From positions 86,588,328 through 86,652,327 of the forward strand of contig JAAALK010000080.1 of assembly GCA_019279435.1 (NCBI GenBank): a DNA stretch of 64,000 nt, written 5' to 3'. Shown in pieces: positions 1 through 11,802 of the stretch. The notes under the pieces were generated by a model. That model worked only from the letters and a program-made list of their open reading frames with translations, made no database searches and was not told the DNA's origin. Within the stretch, counting starts at the first letter, position 1; every line of letters begins with the position of its first letter. A program made the position numbers and the translations under genes. This DNA comes from Zizania palustris (Eukaryota; Streptophyta; Magnoliopsida; Poales; Poaceae).

Positions 1-340
1 GTCCTAGTAGGTTTTACGAGTTAGTCTCAGGTTTAGGGTTTTACTTAGAGTCCTTTTGGTTACGGCCCATATCTCTAGGGTACGGACCATGCATCTTGGG
101 TCCTATAAACCCTATAAATAGATACTAGTCGCCACTGTTAGGGTTTGGTTTTGCTTAAATTATTCTGCCGTCGCAATTTCACCGTAGATCGGTTTGTGAA
201 ACCCCAACTTCGAGTCCTTCAGATTAATATCTGCAATTCAGATTGTGTTTACCTTGTTCTTGCAAAGTTCTATGATTGATTTGCAGGATCAAAACCTTCA
301 TGGTGTGGTCAACTGCATGAAAGCATGGTTGATAACGACT
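1..340 (+). repeat. Possible gypsy-type LTR remnant
   Basis: A TATA-like stretch (CCTATAAATAG, about 111-121) is followed by T-rich leader-like sequence. The style resembles the R/U5 part of Tat/Athila-type grass LTRs. Neither element end lies in the window and no coding frame accompanies it. The assignment rests on general resemblance only. Confidence 0.25.
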
Positions 341-1443
341 AGACAAGAGGGTTTAGCGATTGCAACCATTCGATCGCTGATCTGAAGCCTTAAAGCGTGA
401 ACATCCACTCATCGCCTCAATCATACCTATCAAAAGATCGGGCCATCCATCACACCTCAGTGCTCATCAAAGAGCTCCACCCTTTGCTTAGTCGACCTCG
501 ACTTCTTGAACTCCACTGACCGATCTACCTCAACATCTAGATCGATGGTTGCCATGGGTATCGTGCTTAGAGAAGCATGGGGTCGGAAGGTGAAAAGTCA
601 CCTATCCTTGCGGTAGCAAACTACTCACTAGCAATGGCAGCTAGGGTTGTGGGGTGCCAGCGAAAGAGGAACTAGGCGCAAGGAAGAAGATTATCAGGTG
701 TGAAAGCAAAAGCAGAAAGAGTGCGAAAAAGGCTTGTGGCAAAGGGCTATTTATTAGGCGGATGCATGATGGTTCAAGCACTTGAAGCGTCGTGATTGCA
801 TCAGAATGAGTTTCAAGAAAATCTTCAGCATTAATCTTGCCAATCAACATTTTTCAATGACTCCATCTAATAGTCGGTAACAGATCCAACGTTCGCTAGT
901 GGAAGACAAACCAATGCACACTGCCTTACACCGACATGCGCCCACAATAGGCCTCAGAGGATGTGTGTGTCCCATAAAAACTACCAAGTATGGCAGATGA
1001 CAGTCTGTGCTAGCAGATGCCTTTTACCCAAAATTGCTGAGGGTCCCACAAGCACTCCACTGCGTTGGTCTACTCCATCTGATAGTTTTTCGCCAAACCA
1101 CTTTTAGGAGCATATATGTCTCGCTACTCAAGTTAGTTTCATTGGACACCAATACATCAATTATTTGGGATTTAAACCCCTTATCTCCATTGGATGCCAG
1201 CTCAAAGATTCAAACTTCTCACGAGAGGTCACCTAGGGAAATTAAAAAGTCACACCTCTTTTATCTTGCCCAAATTTCTAATCCTAGAGCATATTATATT
1301 TAAGAAACTCCAAGCTCAGGGCTGCACCTGGTAAGTCCACCTGATCTATGCACTTAGCAAAAAATTTTGCCAAGATGAACCTGGAGCCCTTTCGGACTTT
1401 CCGATGAAGATCATTTACATGCCACAAAGTGTTCGGGAGTTGC
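341..1443. other. Stretch with no recognised gene
   Basis: Only short open frames occur, at 641-850 on minus and 1007-1303 on plus. Neither shows a recognisable domain, and composition looks like decayed repeat. The last 60 bases before the LTR at 1444 could be the end of an internal retroelement region, but no motif confirms this. Confidence 0.4.
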
Positions 1444-2055
1444 TGTTGGGGATATAATCTCATGTTACTTCCTAAGTGGAATTATGATGACCAAGTAGAA
1501 GAAGGGGTCAACAGACAAAGCATTAAAAAAGACTAGCCAATAGTCGGATTCTTCAATAGCCAAGAAGCAGTCAGAGTTCTAAATATTGACCGAGTCTAGT
1601 ACTCGGGAGGCCACCCTGACTGCAGGTACTCGGATGGTCACAATTAAAGACAATAAACTCCACGATGAGTAATTGTCTAATCAATATAGCAGATAACGCC
1701 TGGAGTCATATCTCACGAACCGACCGTTCTCCAATGTAAATTGTCATGAGTAGGATGCATTAATTATAAATTGTAACCCCTCAACCCTCTCATATATAAA
1801 GATCTCGGGGGAGCCTATTACATATATGTTTTTCTAGCTGAAGATATATCCTCATACGCTTAAGGTCATTTTTTAGCCATTGAGCTCATATTACACACAC
1901 ATGAGTAGAGTTATTATCTTTCGGCAGGCCCGAACCCATCTAAAAACTCTTTTTGTCTCGTGTCTGATATCCATTGAGATTCATCCATAGAAACTCCCCT
2001 AAATCTAAATAAATCCTTCCTGTGAGTAATCTCATAGGATAGTTTTGTTCTTACA
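1444..2055 (+). repeat. Gypsy-like LTR, solo or truncated
   Basis: The block begins TGTTGGGGATATAATC and ends near TTGTTCTTACA, with the TG...CA termini of LTRs. A TATA-like CATATATAAAG sits near 1790, and T-rich leader text with a GTCTCGTGTCTGATATCC-like stretch precedes the 3' end, as in several grass gypsy LTRs. The five bases on each side (GTTGC and CAATA) do not match. It is therefore a truncated or rearranged LTR, or one boundary is misplaced. No second LTR is seen. Confidence 0.42.
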
Positions 2056-2277
2056 CAATAACAATGAATATATATAATCACTAAAATCTCATATGAAATA
2101 GTTCAGTTTTGGTCGAAAAACATAAAAATGTCTTGTATTAATTCTCTTTTCACCTGTATGTGTTTAAATCACAGTGAATCACAACAAATATTTTTGCATT
2201 GATTTCTACCATAATGGGGTAATTTAGCATGTCTAGTGTACAAATTGTATGCGTTCAAATAATAGTTTTTCCTTGGA
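2056..2277. other. AT-rich spacer, nothing recognised
   Basis: AT-rich sequence between the LTR and the terminus of the outer Helitron. The base at 2277 (A) is the flank expected next to a minus-strand CTAG Helitron end. Confidence 0.4.
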
Positions 2278-2591
2278 CTAGTGAGATGCCCATGTATTGC
2301 AACGAACCTTATTTTTTAAAAAAAAATGATTCAGGAATTAAAATAAAACAGGCAACACAAATATGGCATAAACTTAAGAGAAATAAATTAACTCAAAGAT
2401 AATTCAGATTTATGCAACATGTCTAAAAAGATCCATTCAACACAATTAATAAATCAATTAGGTTCATGATTCATGAAGCTTTAGAATTTACTTGGCTCCC
2501 ACCAAGTCAAAGATGAGCAAGAATAATTGTATAGGACCGAGTAATTATTTCCTTTTTGCATACCATCAGATAATACTTTGACAACAGAGTA

Positions 2592-3112
2592 ATATACCTT
2601 TGGGTACAGCTGGGTTATCCTATAGAGTTCATAGAGACCAATTGTACATGTTTGTTTGTCCTCAATTTTCTTGAATACTGCAGCAAGTTCTTGCTATACA
2701 TAGACAAAGAAAGGTAAAATAGCATTAGCACGTCAAATTATTATGCATGTTTGCATACAGCCATTTACAAATGTTAGTTAAGAACAGGTGATTCACCTTC
2801 AATTGTGCATTAGTTGAATGAGCTGATGGATTATGATTATTGGATGTTGTATCACCCTAGTGAGTTTGTCCCATGGTTCCAGATGGCGTCAACATTCTTG
2901 CTGCTGCAAGGGTCTAGAACCCAATAGTATCAATTAAAAAGGGATCTACATGAAAGCTTTTCGTGGAACAATGTAAGGACTTGATGTTACAAGTTTTACC
3001 TAAAGATTAAGATCAATGTAAGCAAAAATGACTGGTTGAGGTTCAGTATCTATAGGAACCATTGAAAGGTGACCCTTAATAGCGTGGCTTGTCATCAGCT
3101 CTAGCCCTGCAG
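2592..3112 (-). pseudogene. MOR1/XMAP215-family fragment, downstream exons
   Basis: Three exon-like blocks read on the minus strand. Block 3112-3008 encodes AIKGHLSMVPIDTEPQPV. Block 2920-2799 encodes LAAARMLTPSGTMGQTH, then an in-frame TAG where the family has Trp. Block 2696-2592 encodes CTIGLYELYRITQLYPKV and ends at AAG|GTATAT, a plausible donor. These motifs and their order match the C-terminal region of plant MOR1/GEM1, the microtubule polymerase of the XMAP215 family that acts at growing plus ends. The upstream blocks lie beyond the inner Helitron at 12117-12597. This is a partial, non-functional Helitron capture. Identification is from remembered family sequence. Confidence 0.68.
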
Positions 3113-3567
3113 GATATGCAAAGCATATATATCTATACTACTTAAAAGGTTGGTAGTGGTGGTGAGTCTGCCTCACCACCACCACTTTAAAGTGGGTCCT
3201 TATTGTCAGTCTATCAGTCTCTTCCTTTCTGCCTACGCCAACACGTGACCACAGTTCCTGCACATCGTCTACGTGTCTTCAACCTTCCTCCTCACGCATC
3301 GGCCCTCCCCTCCCCCTCCCCTCTACAGCTCCGCTCATAGGCAGTGACTAGGCGCACAACGCGCCACCACGTGGGTACATCATGTGGCCCGGCTGCTCTA
3401 CCCGTCCGCCTCCTCTCCCACGTCCCGGCCCCCTCTGCGCTCCGCTCATCGACAGCGACCAGGTCAGAATGTCGGAGCGTCGGTAGGCAACCACTACCCG
3501 TCCCCCTCTACGGCGTAGTGCAGGCTGTTGTCGTAGGGGGACATGACCCACGGTGAGAGTGGTGGGA

Positions 3568-3672
3568 GTCCAGGAGCTACGGCGAGGGCGGCGAGATGCG
3601 TTATTAGTCCAGAAGCTACGGCGAGGGTGGCGAGATGCGGTGGAAGTCCAAGAGCTATGGGGAGGGGGGCCC
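3568..3672. repeat. 39-bp tandem repeat, about 2.7 copies
   Basis: Units begin with GTCCA(G/A)(G/A)AGCTA at 3568, 3607 and 3646, giving a constant period of 39 bp with a few substitutions. The period equals 13 codons. The array lies directly downstream of the p24-like reading frame on the minus strand, so the expansion does not itself shift the frame. It may be a minisatellite within the captured piece. Confidence 0.7.
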
Positions 3673-3845
3673 TCGGGCGCCACGATGTGGTACTTGCCGA
3701 CAATCAGTGCCACTGACCTTGATGTCGTCGGAGATGCACTTGGTGTGCCCCGACTGCAGATCGAACCGCAGGGCGCTGGCTGCAGAGAGGGTGCCAGCGA
3801 GGAGGAGCAGAAGAGGCCGCAGGGAACCTGGGACGCGCACGGCCA
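3663..3845 (-). pseudogene. p24 (emp24/TMED) cargo receptor, 5' fragment
   Basis: From an ATG at 3845 the minus strand encodes a hydrophobic signal peptide (PLLLLLAG) and then ALRFDLQSGHTKCISDDIKV. That is the mature N-terminus of plant p24-delta proteins, which sort cargo in COPI/COPII vesicles between ER and Golgi. About 20 codons later the expected continuation (VGKYHIVAPEG) is found in another frame, consistent with a one-base insertion near 3700. The GOLD domain remainder, coiled coil and transmembrane tail are absent; a 39-bp repeat follows. It is a captured first exon inside the inner Helitron, not a functional gene. Confidence is high for the family and lower for the subclass. Confidence 0.75.
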
Positions 3846-4323
3846 TGGTGGAGGTGCATAGATCGGAGAAGCGCCACGTTGTTTCGTATTCGTTTTTTTT
3901 TCTACTTTTGATTCTCTTTTTTGAAAAAGAAACTGATCTTTTGCCCCAGATTTCGGTTTGGAAATTTACCATTCAAAAGTTAAAATTCATTCATGCGTTG
4001 AAATTTACTGTTTATATGAATTCCGGTGTTCTGTTTAGAGAAGTAGATGCAGCCACAGCCACATCCCGCTTTGATTGAAAGCAAAAACCAGTCACCAGTT
4101 TTGCTGGGGTTACCAGCTACATGATCAGATACACGAAACAACACCCACCAGAGTACAAGACAACATATGAAAAGTAAACGAACAAAGCATACAACGTCAC
4201 ACCAACACCCCGACGAGAACACCACAGCTTAAAGCGAGCAACACAAAATCTAGGGGGGACAGACCAAGCCAACTACCAGAAAAACCCAGCCCACAAGACC
4301 AACCATTCAATCAGAACTCAGCT

Positions 4324-7300
4324 TCACCCTTCGGACAGCGCGTTTGCCGGCGCGGCACTGGCCAACACTTGGATTTGAGCACGGAGCGAGTCCCTACACT
4401 TTGACACTCCCTCCAATCTCTTGATTGACGCCAGCTTCGTCCACTGATCAAAAAAACAGGTCACCCGATAAGGCACATTAAGAACATTAACCAAAATCAC
4501 TCCATTGAACACATAGTCATTTCTGTTAATCCACAACGCCCAAAAAAACCGCTGCGTAGACACCCAACAGATTAATTTTTTTCTGACTCGACAAACCGCC
4601 CCCCAGAACCGAAAAAATATCCGAAATACCCTCCGGACAACGCAACCAGTTAAGAGAATCCCTCACAAAACACCATGTGAATTTGGAGAGGGGGCATTGA
4701 AACAGCAGATGATCAACCGACTCAATCTGATGGCACAGTTTGCAATGAGGATTCCCAGCCCACATCTTCCTACCAAGTTGCTCACCGACCTGAATCCTCC
4801 CTCGCATAGCCAACCACAAGAAACACCTGACCTTAAGAGGGGCCACACATTTCCAAACAAGTTTCAAATCATTGTCCCCTAACTCCATGGAAGGAAAGCC
4901 AATTATACAAAGACTTCACAGAGTATCCGCTTTTGTCAGGAGCCCAACGAATAGAGTCCGAACCTCCCCTAAAGGAAACAGAGCAGCAAAGCTCATGCAG
5001 ATTATCCCACAAAATAGTCTCCGACTGAGTCAGAGTTCTCCTAAACCCAACGTCCCAATCATTACGGCGAGCTTCATAAACCAGAACCTCAGGGTCAGCA
5101 AATGTCAAAAAAGGGAGCGAAACTAACCCTGAGAGGAAAATCCCCCACCCAAATGTCTTCCCAGAACCTAACCCTTCGACCATCACCAACCAAGAAAACA
5201 CAATGTTTTTGGTACCACATACGAAATTTCATCAGGCTATTCCAGAAATAGGACCCTTTTCGAACCCTCTTCCCAAAATAACTCCCACCCGAATCATACT
5301 TGCTTCTGAGCAGCTCGAAACAAGCCCCCTCTTGCCCCCTAACAAACGGAGAAACCACTTAGCTAGAAGAGAAATATTCATGATTTTAGTATCTGTGAAG
5401 CCCAAACCCCCAAACTTTTTTGGCATACACATCGTCCCCCAATTGACCATGTGGTATTTTTTCCTATCGCCCAGACCAGCCCAATAGAACCTACTCCTAA
5501 TCCGATCGAACTGTTTGTGAATTGAATCAGGAAGAAGGAACACCCCCATCGCATACATAGGAATACTACTAAGACAAGAATTAATGAGCACCTCCTGCCC
5601 CCATGGGACAAGTGTCCACACTTCCAAGTCGATAAACGGTTCTCTACTTTTTGAACAATACCCCCAAAATCCGCCCGAGAAGGTTTGGTAACATTAATCG
5701 GCAAGCCTAAATAAGTAATGGCGAAAGAGCCCAAAACACAGTTAAGACCATCGGCCGCCCATTGAGCATCCTCCTCGTTCACCCCCACAGCAAACAATTG
5801 ACTCTTATGATAGTTAACTTTCAGCCCCGACAAACTTTCGAAACAATAAAGAAGAAACTTGATCGTAATCAAATTCTGTTTTGAAAACTCTAGCATGATA
5901 ATAGTATCGTCAGCATATTGCAGGTGGGTAATCCCCCCACGCACCAAATGAGGCACCACTCCACTCAGTAGGCCATTAGATTTGGCACGAATAAGCATTT
6001 CAGATAAAGCATCCGCAACCAAATTGAACAATAATGGAGACATTGAATCACCCTGCCTCACCCCCCTGTAAGTCCAGAAAAACCCCCCGCGGCGACCATT
6101 AATGTTAACAGCCACCCTCCCCCCTGAAACCACCCTATTAACCCACTTAATCCATTTGGCATGAAAACCTTTCCTAACCAGTACTTCTCCCAAGAAATCC
6201 CAGTTCATGCGGTCATACGCCTTTTGAAAATCCAGCTTAACCACAATACTTCTCTGTTTGGAACAATGAATCGAGTGAAGAACCTCATGGAGAGTCACCA
6301 CCCCATCCAAGATGTTGCGGGTGGGAATAAAAGCCGACTGACATGGATCTATAACTTTCTCAGCCACCCTTGTAAGTCTCAAATTCAAAACCCTGGTAAT
6401 AATCTTCAAACACACATTAAGCAGGAAAATCGGTCTGAATTGTTTGATAGAGCAAGCATCTTAATTAACTTTAGGAAGCAAAACGATCTCCCCATAGTTG
6501 ATTCTCCCTATGTCCAATTTATCTTGGTGGAGTTCATCAAGCATTTCCTTAATCTGAGCCCTAAAATGCCCCCAAAACGCTTTATAGAAACTAACCGAGA
6601 ACCCGTCCAGACCCGGAGCAGTGTTAATTTTCATTCCTTTAAAAGCATCATCCAGTTCCTCGGTGGTGAAAGAACGAGTCAAAGAAGCATTATCAACATC
6701 TGACACCCTCCCGCGGGAGACCCACATATCATCCGCTAGACGTAAAGCCAACCTCTGTTCCGAACCAAATAACTGCTTGTAGTATCCATAAATGTGATCA
6801 TGTAACCCCTCCTCATCCTGGATAATCCCCCCTTCGGATTCCAGGACACTATTGCGGATTTTTTTTCGACACGTAGCCAACTTATGAAAGTAACCTGTGT
6901 TCGCATCCCCCTGAGTCAACCACTGTTGGCCACTCCTCCTGTGCCAATACACAGCCTCTCTGCGATAAATCTCGGCCAAACGGTGATCAAGGTTATATCT
7001 CATCCCCCACTCAGCATCACCCAAACCCAGAGTATCAGCTTTATACTCTAACCTTTTAATTTCCTCCAAACAAAACTTCTTATCTATCTCCTCAGTCTTT
7101 CTCACATTGTTACTCCACCCCCTCATTTTTTTCCTCAGCTCATTCCCCTGCCGCTTCCAAAATTCCAAAATCCTAGCGCGACCCCTACTAGGCAACTGAG
7201 TGATAAGCCAGGATTTAAATTCATCGACCTCCAGCCAACTATTGTCAAACCGAAAGGACAAACTCTGATGAACAATTTTTTTATCTAGATCAACAACCAA

Positions 7301-7981
7301 AGGACTATGATCGGAAACCACACTAGGTAGGACCACCACCAAAGCTAGAGGGAAAAGAATAGACCAAGAGGTTGAAACTAGGACTCTATCGAGCACCTCC
7401 CTAGTAGGATTAGATTGTTTATTTGACCATGTAAACTTGCAACCTGTTTTCACCATCTCCTCTAACTCCATGGATTCGATAAAATTATTGAACACATCCA
7501 CCCATCTCCAACGAATCGCCCCCTTAGATTTTTCACCAGCCGATCGGATCAAATTGAAATCGCCCCCTAGAACGATGGGCACCAAAATCGCAGAGATCTT
7601 ATCCGTCAATTCTTGAAGAAAACCCAGCTTCTCATCACTCACAACAGGGCCATAAGCATTAAGAATCTCCCAGCATGCCCCATTACTCTTTGATTCAACG
7701 CCCAAACTGATGAAATACCGACCTTGATCGACATTGGTAACATTGAACAAATCTAAATTAACTCCACTCAGCAACCCCCCAGAATGGCCTATAGCCGGTT
7801 TAGTACACCAGAAAAAATCCTTGTTGAGGCAAAAACTTTGAAGCTCCCTAGCAGAGAAACTCTCTCGAAACGTTTCTTGAAGACAAACAAAATCAAACAA
7901 ATGTTTCCTATAAAAATCAGAGAACTGTCTACGCTTGGCAACATTACCAAGCCCCCTAATATTCCAGAAAAGAGCTTTCAT
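4324..7981 (-). pseudogene. LINE ORF2, endonuclease-reverse transcriptase
   Basis: The frame opens at 7981 with MKALFWNIRGLGN, the start of an exonuclease-endonuclease-phosphatase domain. GGDFNLIR and SDHSPLV are catalytic motifs of that domain. After a stop (TAA at 6463-6461) the same frame continues into reverse transcriptase, with PKVN, FQKAYDRMNWDFL, RQGDSMSPLLFN and the catalytic YADD at 5920-5909. A frameshift near 5600 and others near 5360, 5200 and 4890 follow. The tail encodes CKLCHQIESVDHLLFQC near 4740, a zf-RVT zinc-binding motif. No RNase H domain was recognised. This is the enzyme that nicks target DNA and copies LINE RNA onto it; this copy is dead. Confidence 0.85.
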
Positions 7982-10380
7982 GAGTCTCCCAAACCCTCCC
8001 CCAAGAACAATGGAAGACTTGGGACTGCAGTGCTCCCTGCATCAGCCCCCTCTGAAGTTGACACCACCTCACCCGACCTCGCCTCTTTACTATTTCCCCC
8101 TTCAACATTAGGGCTTTTTTGAGCGGCAAACAATAGCGCCTGCGCCATTTCCCTAGCTTTAATCAATTGAATTTGTTCATTAACCTTTTCTGGAGATGAC
8201 CCCAAGATCACCCCCGACCCTTCAGCTATTCTTGATAAGCTCTCTTCGTCTACTGTATGTAAAATCGCAAACCTAGACATACCTGTTATGTCGTTTTTAG
8301 AACCCACCCTATTTTGAGCCGTCGCAACGATGGAAACACCATCCCTTTTAATCCTTGAGCTCTGCCTAACAGCCATTGCCGGTCCTTTTACAGCCCTGGC
8401 TCTCCCAGCCTTCTTCTTCAGAACAGCATGGAACTCCTCATCCTCCCTCACCACAACATCCTCTTTGTCCATTAATTGATCATCATCCTCCTCCCTAGAC
8501 AGCACATGAGAATCATCCTGAGTCACCGAGTCCAACCCCTCTTTAGGCAAACCATGTATAACTTCCTCTGCCTATTGAAAACCACCCCCAGCTGCCGCAC
8601 CATCCACATTCCCACCAACATTCAATTCCACATCCACTCTAGTTTTACCCTTATTCTGCCGATCTTCAGTGCCTTGAGTCCCATCAACAGCCCCTCCAAC
8701 AGGACGACAGTAGACATCAGGAATTGTTGATAGGACATCATCCTCCGACATATCATCAGATTCCCCCGCAAACTCATCAGCATCATTCAACTTGTCCCCT
8801 CCCCTATTGTCATCCCCGCTTGGCAAAACAGAATCATCTGGGAACTCATCTCCAGCAAGATTACCAAACTCACCCCCAGCACCCTTATCAACAAACTTAC
8901 CCTTGCCCTGATCAACCTTAAACCCATCAGGCTTGATTTTGGAAGCTCCCAAACCATCCAACTCTGGCACCCACTTTATCTTATAACCCACTTTGTTAAT
9001 AAACACCTCAGACACCCCCTCAATCATAAACGGATCTCTGCAGAACACCTTCACTCGAATAGGACCCGATCGAGATAAAGAAATACAGTCAACCTCTGAA
9101 GGCTTGCCGATCAACTTAGCAATGCTCAACACATACTCCTCCTCTCTAGCAATCTGAGGAAGACCGAAAGCCCTCACCCAAACCACCTGCAGTTCCGAAG
9201 ACGCATGAATATCCCTGTCTGAAACCCTAATGTTAGCCCTCACTTTGAATCTTTGAAACTCAAAACATTTGAGCCTTGCTAACTCCCATCTGTCTTATTT
9301 CGATGGAAACTCAATAAGGAACTGATCCTTATCCACCTGAAGCACTGACCAATCCCAACTCACAGAATACAAATGCTTCAATTCGATTAAAATCTGTGAT
9401 TCAGAGCACTCCCCCTCTTCCACAGTCAGAATCCCCGTAACAACATGATTCATCGACTTCACATCACTCACAGGGATCTCCACATGGTGGAAAGCTTGAT
9501 TGGGCAGGCCATAGGCGCATAACTCCAATAAACCCATCGGTTTGGCACCAGGCCGAGACACCAGCGTTGGGCAACCAGACGAAATATGACCAGTTTTCTT
9601 ACAAACAAAGCAGATAGTCGGATTTGAGAACCTCGCTTGATGATGGCCAGGAAGCCTGCAGTTGAAGCAAGTAAACTCCTTCGGCTTGGGATCACGGCCG
9701 CCCCTCGGATCGCGCCTCTGCTGACTACTGCCCTGACCCTCCTCCCTCCGCCAAACGAAATCCCTATCCTCCTTGCGTGGCACTTCCGACGACTTCTTCT
9801 CCCACCCCGGCCAGCGCTGACCACGCCCACCTCCATCGCCCCCACGACCTAACTCCCGATCACCTCTTGGCACATCGCGGTCGAACAATCTCCTTTTGTT
9901 CCCCTTAGCATCCTCTCCCCATTGATGATCCATCTGCTCCCCCTTCACAACCTCCACAAAAGAGCGAGAATCCACGAACCTCGGCACACCCCGACGAAGA
10001 GATTTAGCGAAAAAGCCGAACCTCCGGATATCTTCTTTAGAAGCCGGGAAACCCCTTTCCACCACCTCTTCAGAGATCGGAGCCCCCCGCGGGATCCACA
10101 CCCACTTCGGGAGAGGCGGTCGCCACGAATGGCGAATCACCGAATCAAGAGAGAAGCCCTCCCTAGGAACCCTAGCACCGTGGCGATGGAGTGGAGAATG
10201 GGAGGAGACCGACCGCACACAAACCTGGCTAGACACAAAACCCCCACCGATATCCTCTGTGGGCTGGGCCGCGGAAGCTCCCGATCCCGAACCAGCCCAC
10301 CCGCTCTCGCCATTGGACCCCCCAGGATCATCCAACTCCTCTAAAACGAGGCGACGAGACGAAGAATTCGGTTGGCCCAT
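7978..10380 (-). pseudogene. LINE ORF1, gag-like RNA-binding protein
   Basis: This is a single frame of about 800 codons broken by two in-frame stops, TAA at 9297-9295 and TAG at 8574-8572. The N-terminal third is charged and low-complexity, with R/G/D-rich runs. Two CCHC-like zinc knuckles follow (CFNCRLPGHHQARF and CFVCKKTGHISSGC, near 9680-9580). Next is a segment like the RNA-binding region of plant LINE ORF1 proteins, including QVVWVRAFGLPQIAREEEYV near 9180. The C-terminal part is acidic. Its product would coat LINE RNA. The terminal TGA overlaps the ORF2 start as ATGA (7981-7978), suggesting coupled translation in the ancestor. The ATG at 10380 was chosen because it starts the longest frame, 33 bases from the element end. 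Confidence 0.8.
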
Positions 10381-10759
10381 CCTTATGTCTCGCCTTTAGC
10401 TTTTTTTCCTCCCTTCCGGTGTTCTGTTCCTTTTACAAATTTATTACTTGTCAAAAGTTAATGTTCAAGTTTATTATTCATGTCTGCTTTTAGATATAGA
10501 TATAGAAAAAACACATTGTGGTTTGTTCTTCATGCTGTTACTCTCATCGTTTCAGAGTAACTGTTTTTAATCCAATGACATAGTTGCCTGCAATTTATAT
10601 GATTTATATTAGATCTTTTTCATACGTAGTTTTATTACTTATGGACTTAAATACTGATTTTGATGGATTTATAAAGTTACGACATATAAGTGCTGCATTA
10701 CCAAATTTCAAGGTTCCTTGATAGTTTAATATGTAGATGAGAATTGATATATATATATA

Positions 10760-10932
10760 TATAAATGCTATCCTACACCACGTGTGTAGCATAACTATTC
10801 TACTGAAAAATCTACTACTGAGAAAAAAAGTAGTACTCAATTGCTATTCTACTGAGAAAATCTACTACTGAAAGTAGTACTCCAGTGGTAGGTGTAGCTA
10901 TTCTACACACGTGGTGTAGAATAGCGCTCCCA
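10760..10932. mobile_element. Small foldback MITE between (TA)n tracts
   Basis: The arms are GCTATCCTACACCACGTGTG at 10767-10786 and its near-perfect inverted copy ending at 10925, giving about 27-bp inverted arms around an internal direct repeat (CTACTGAGAAAA...AGTAGTACTC, twice). The element is about 170 bp and sits inside a TA microsatellite, so its target duplication cannot be defined. The superfamily is not assigned. Confidence 0.6.
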
Positions 10933-11013
10933 TATATATATATATATATATATATATCATGTTGAGGAGCACCGCTAAATAAACAACTTGAGCAACATGT
11001 TGGTAGGAGCCTA

Positions 11014-11802
11014 GCGATAACCATAGTTGTTATGTCGTCGTCATATCATCGATATGTCGTTGTGTCGAAAATTTGCTATTCGCCACAAGCCGCCATATCG
11101 TCGGAGGCCTTGTGACCCACCATGCGGAAGGGAGAGAGGAGAAAGCGAGTGGCGCGAGGTCGTAGCGAGGTCGAGCGTAGCCAGTCGCAAGCGGCGTGGC
11201 GAGGCCGGGTGTGGCGTCACCACGCACGAGCATAGCGTGGCGCGGCCAGGAGCGCCAGTACGAAAGATGAAGGAGAGGAGGGAAAGGAGAGCTCGCCTGC
11301 TGGGTGCAACGATTGAGAGGGATGTGAGAGAGAGAGTGGGCAGGGGTTGTGTGGCGGTGGCCGGAGGGAAAGGGGTGTGAGAGAGAAAATGTGAGAGGAC
11401 GAGAAAAATTAGGGTTAGGAAATGGGTTTTAAATGGATTGCGCTTTAAATGGGTTGTTTCATCATATTTGTAAAAACAGGTTATTAACTAAACCTTTAAA
11501 TATAATAGACATAATTTTATATGCTTTATTGCAATTGTAATTATATATTTTTTATCTTATAAGTATCTAAAGTAACATTATTATAAATTGACATTATATT
11601 GCTATTTTTATAATACTATATTTCTATTCTTATTTGCAATTTAATACTTATATATTGATATATTTTTCTAAATCCTTAAATCCTATAAGATATTTTTTAT
11701 ATTGGTGGCCACGTTGTTGTGTCTATGGTGATGCCATGCAGCGCGCCATAAGCATTGTAAAGTTGTGAATGTGGTAGGTCATAACAAATATGGCGATAAC
11801 AA
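11014..11802. mobile_element. Possible non-autonomous TIR element
   Basis: Sequence near 11014-11034 (GCGATAACCATAGTTGTTAT) and the reverse complement of 11780-11800 agree at about 16 of 21 positions by eye. Between them lies a GC-rich left half (11090-11390), which gives spurious open frames on both strands, and an AT-rich right half. No transposase and no clean target duplication are visible. Confidence 0.3.

Larger units (their letters stand above)
4036..10413 (-). mobile_element. L1-type LINE, near full length, decayed
   Basis: The 6.4-kb element is flanked by an exact 15-bp duplication, TTCCGGTGTTCTGTT, at 4021-4035 and 10414-10428. This is the hallmark of target-primed reverse transcription. 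On the minus strand a leader of about 33 bases precedes ORF1 (10380), followed by ORF2 (7981) with endonuclease, reverse transcriptase and a C-terminal zinc-binding region. The 3' untranslated part is about 290 bases. No poly-A tail is visible before the 3' duplication; it ends ...CTACTTCTCTA. Several in-frame stops and frameshifts make this copy inactive. It inserted inside the inner Helitron. Confidence 0.88.

Noticed and set aside
1444..2055. Complete gypsy LTR with target duplication
   Set aside because: The flanking pentamers differ and no second LTR exists in the window, so it is reported only as a probable LTR.
3344..4078. Plus-strand GC-rich frames of 70-147 codons
   Set aside because: The p24 homology is on the minus strand and these frames are its shadows. 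The 39-bp repeat keeps them open.
11027..11380. Open frame of 117 codons in GC-rich DNA
   Set aside because: Arginine- and glutamate-rich composition follows from GAG/AGG-rich sequence; antisense frames are equally open and no motif is recognisable.
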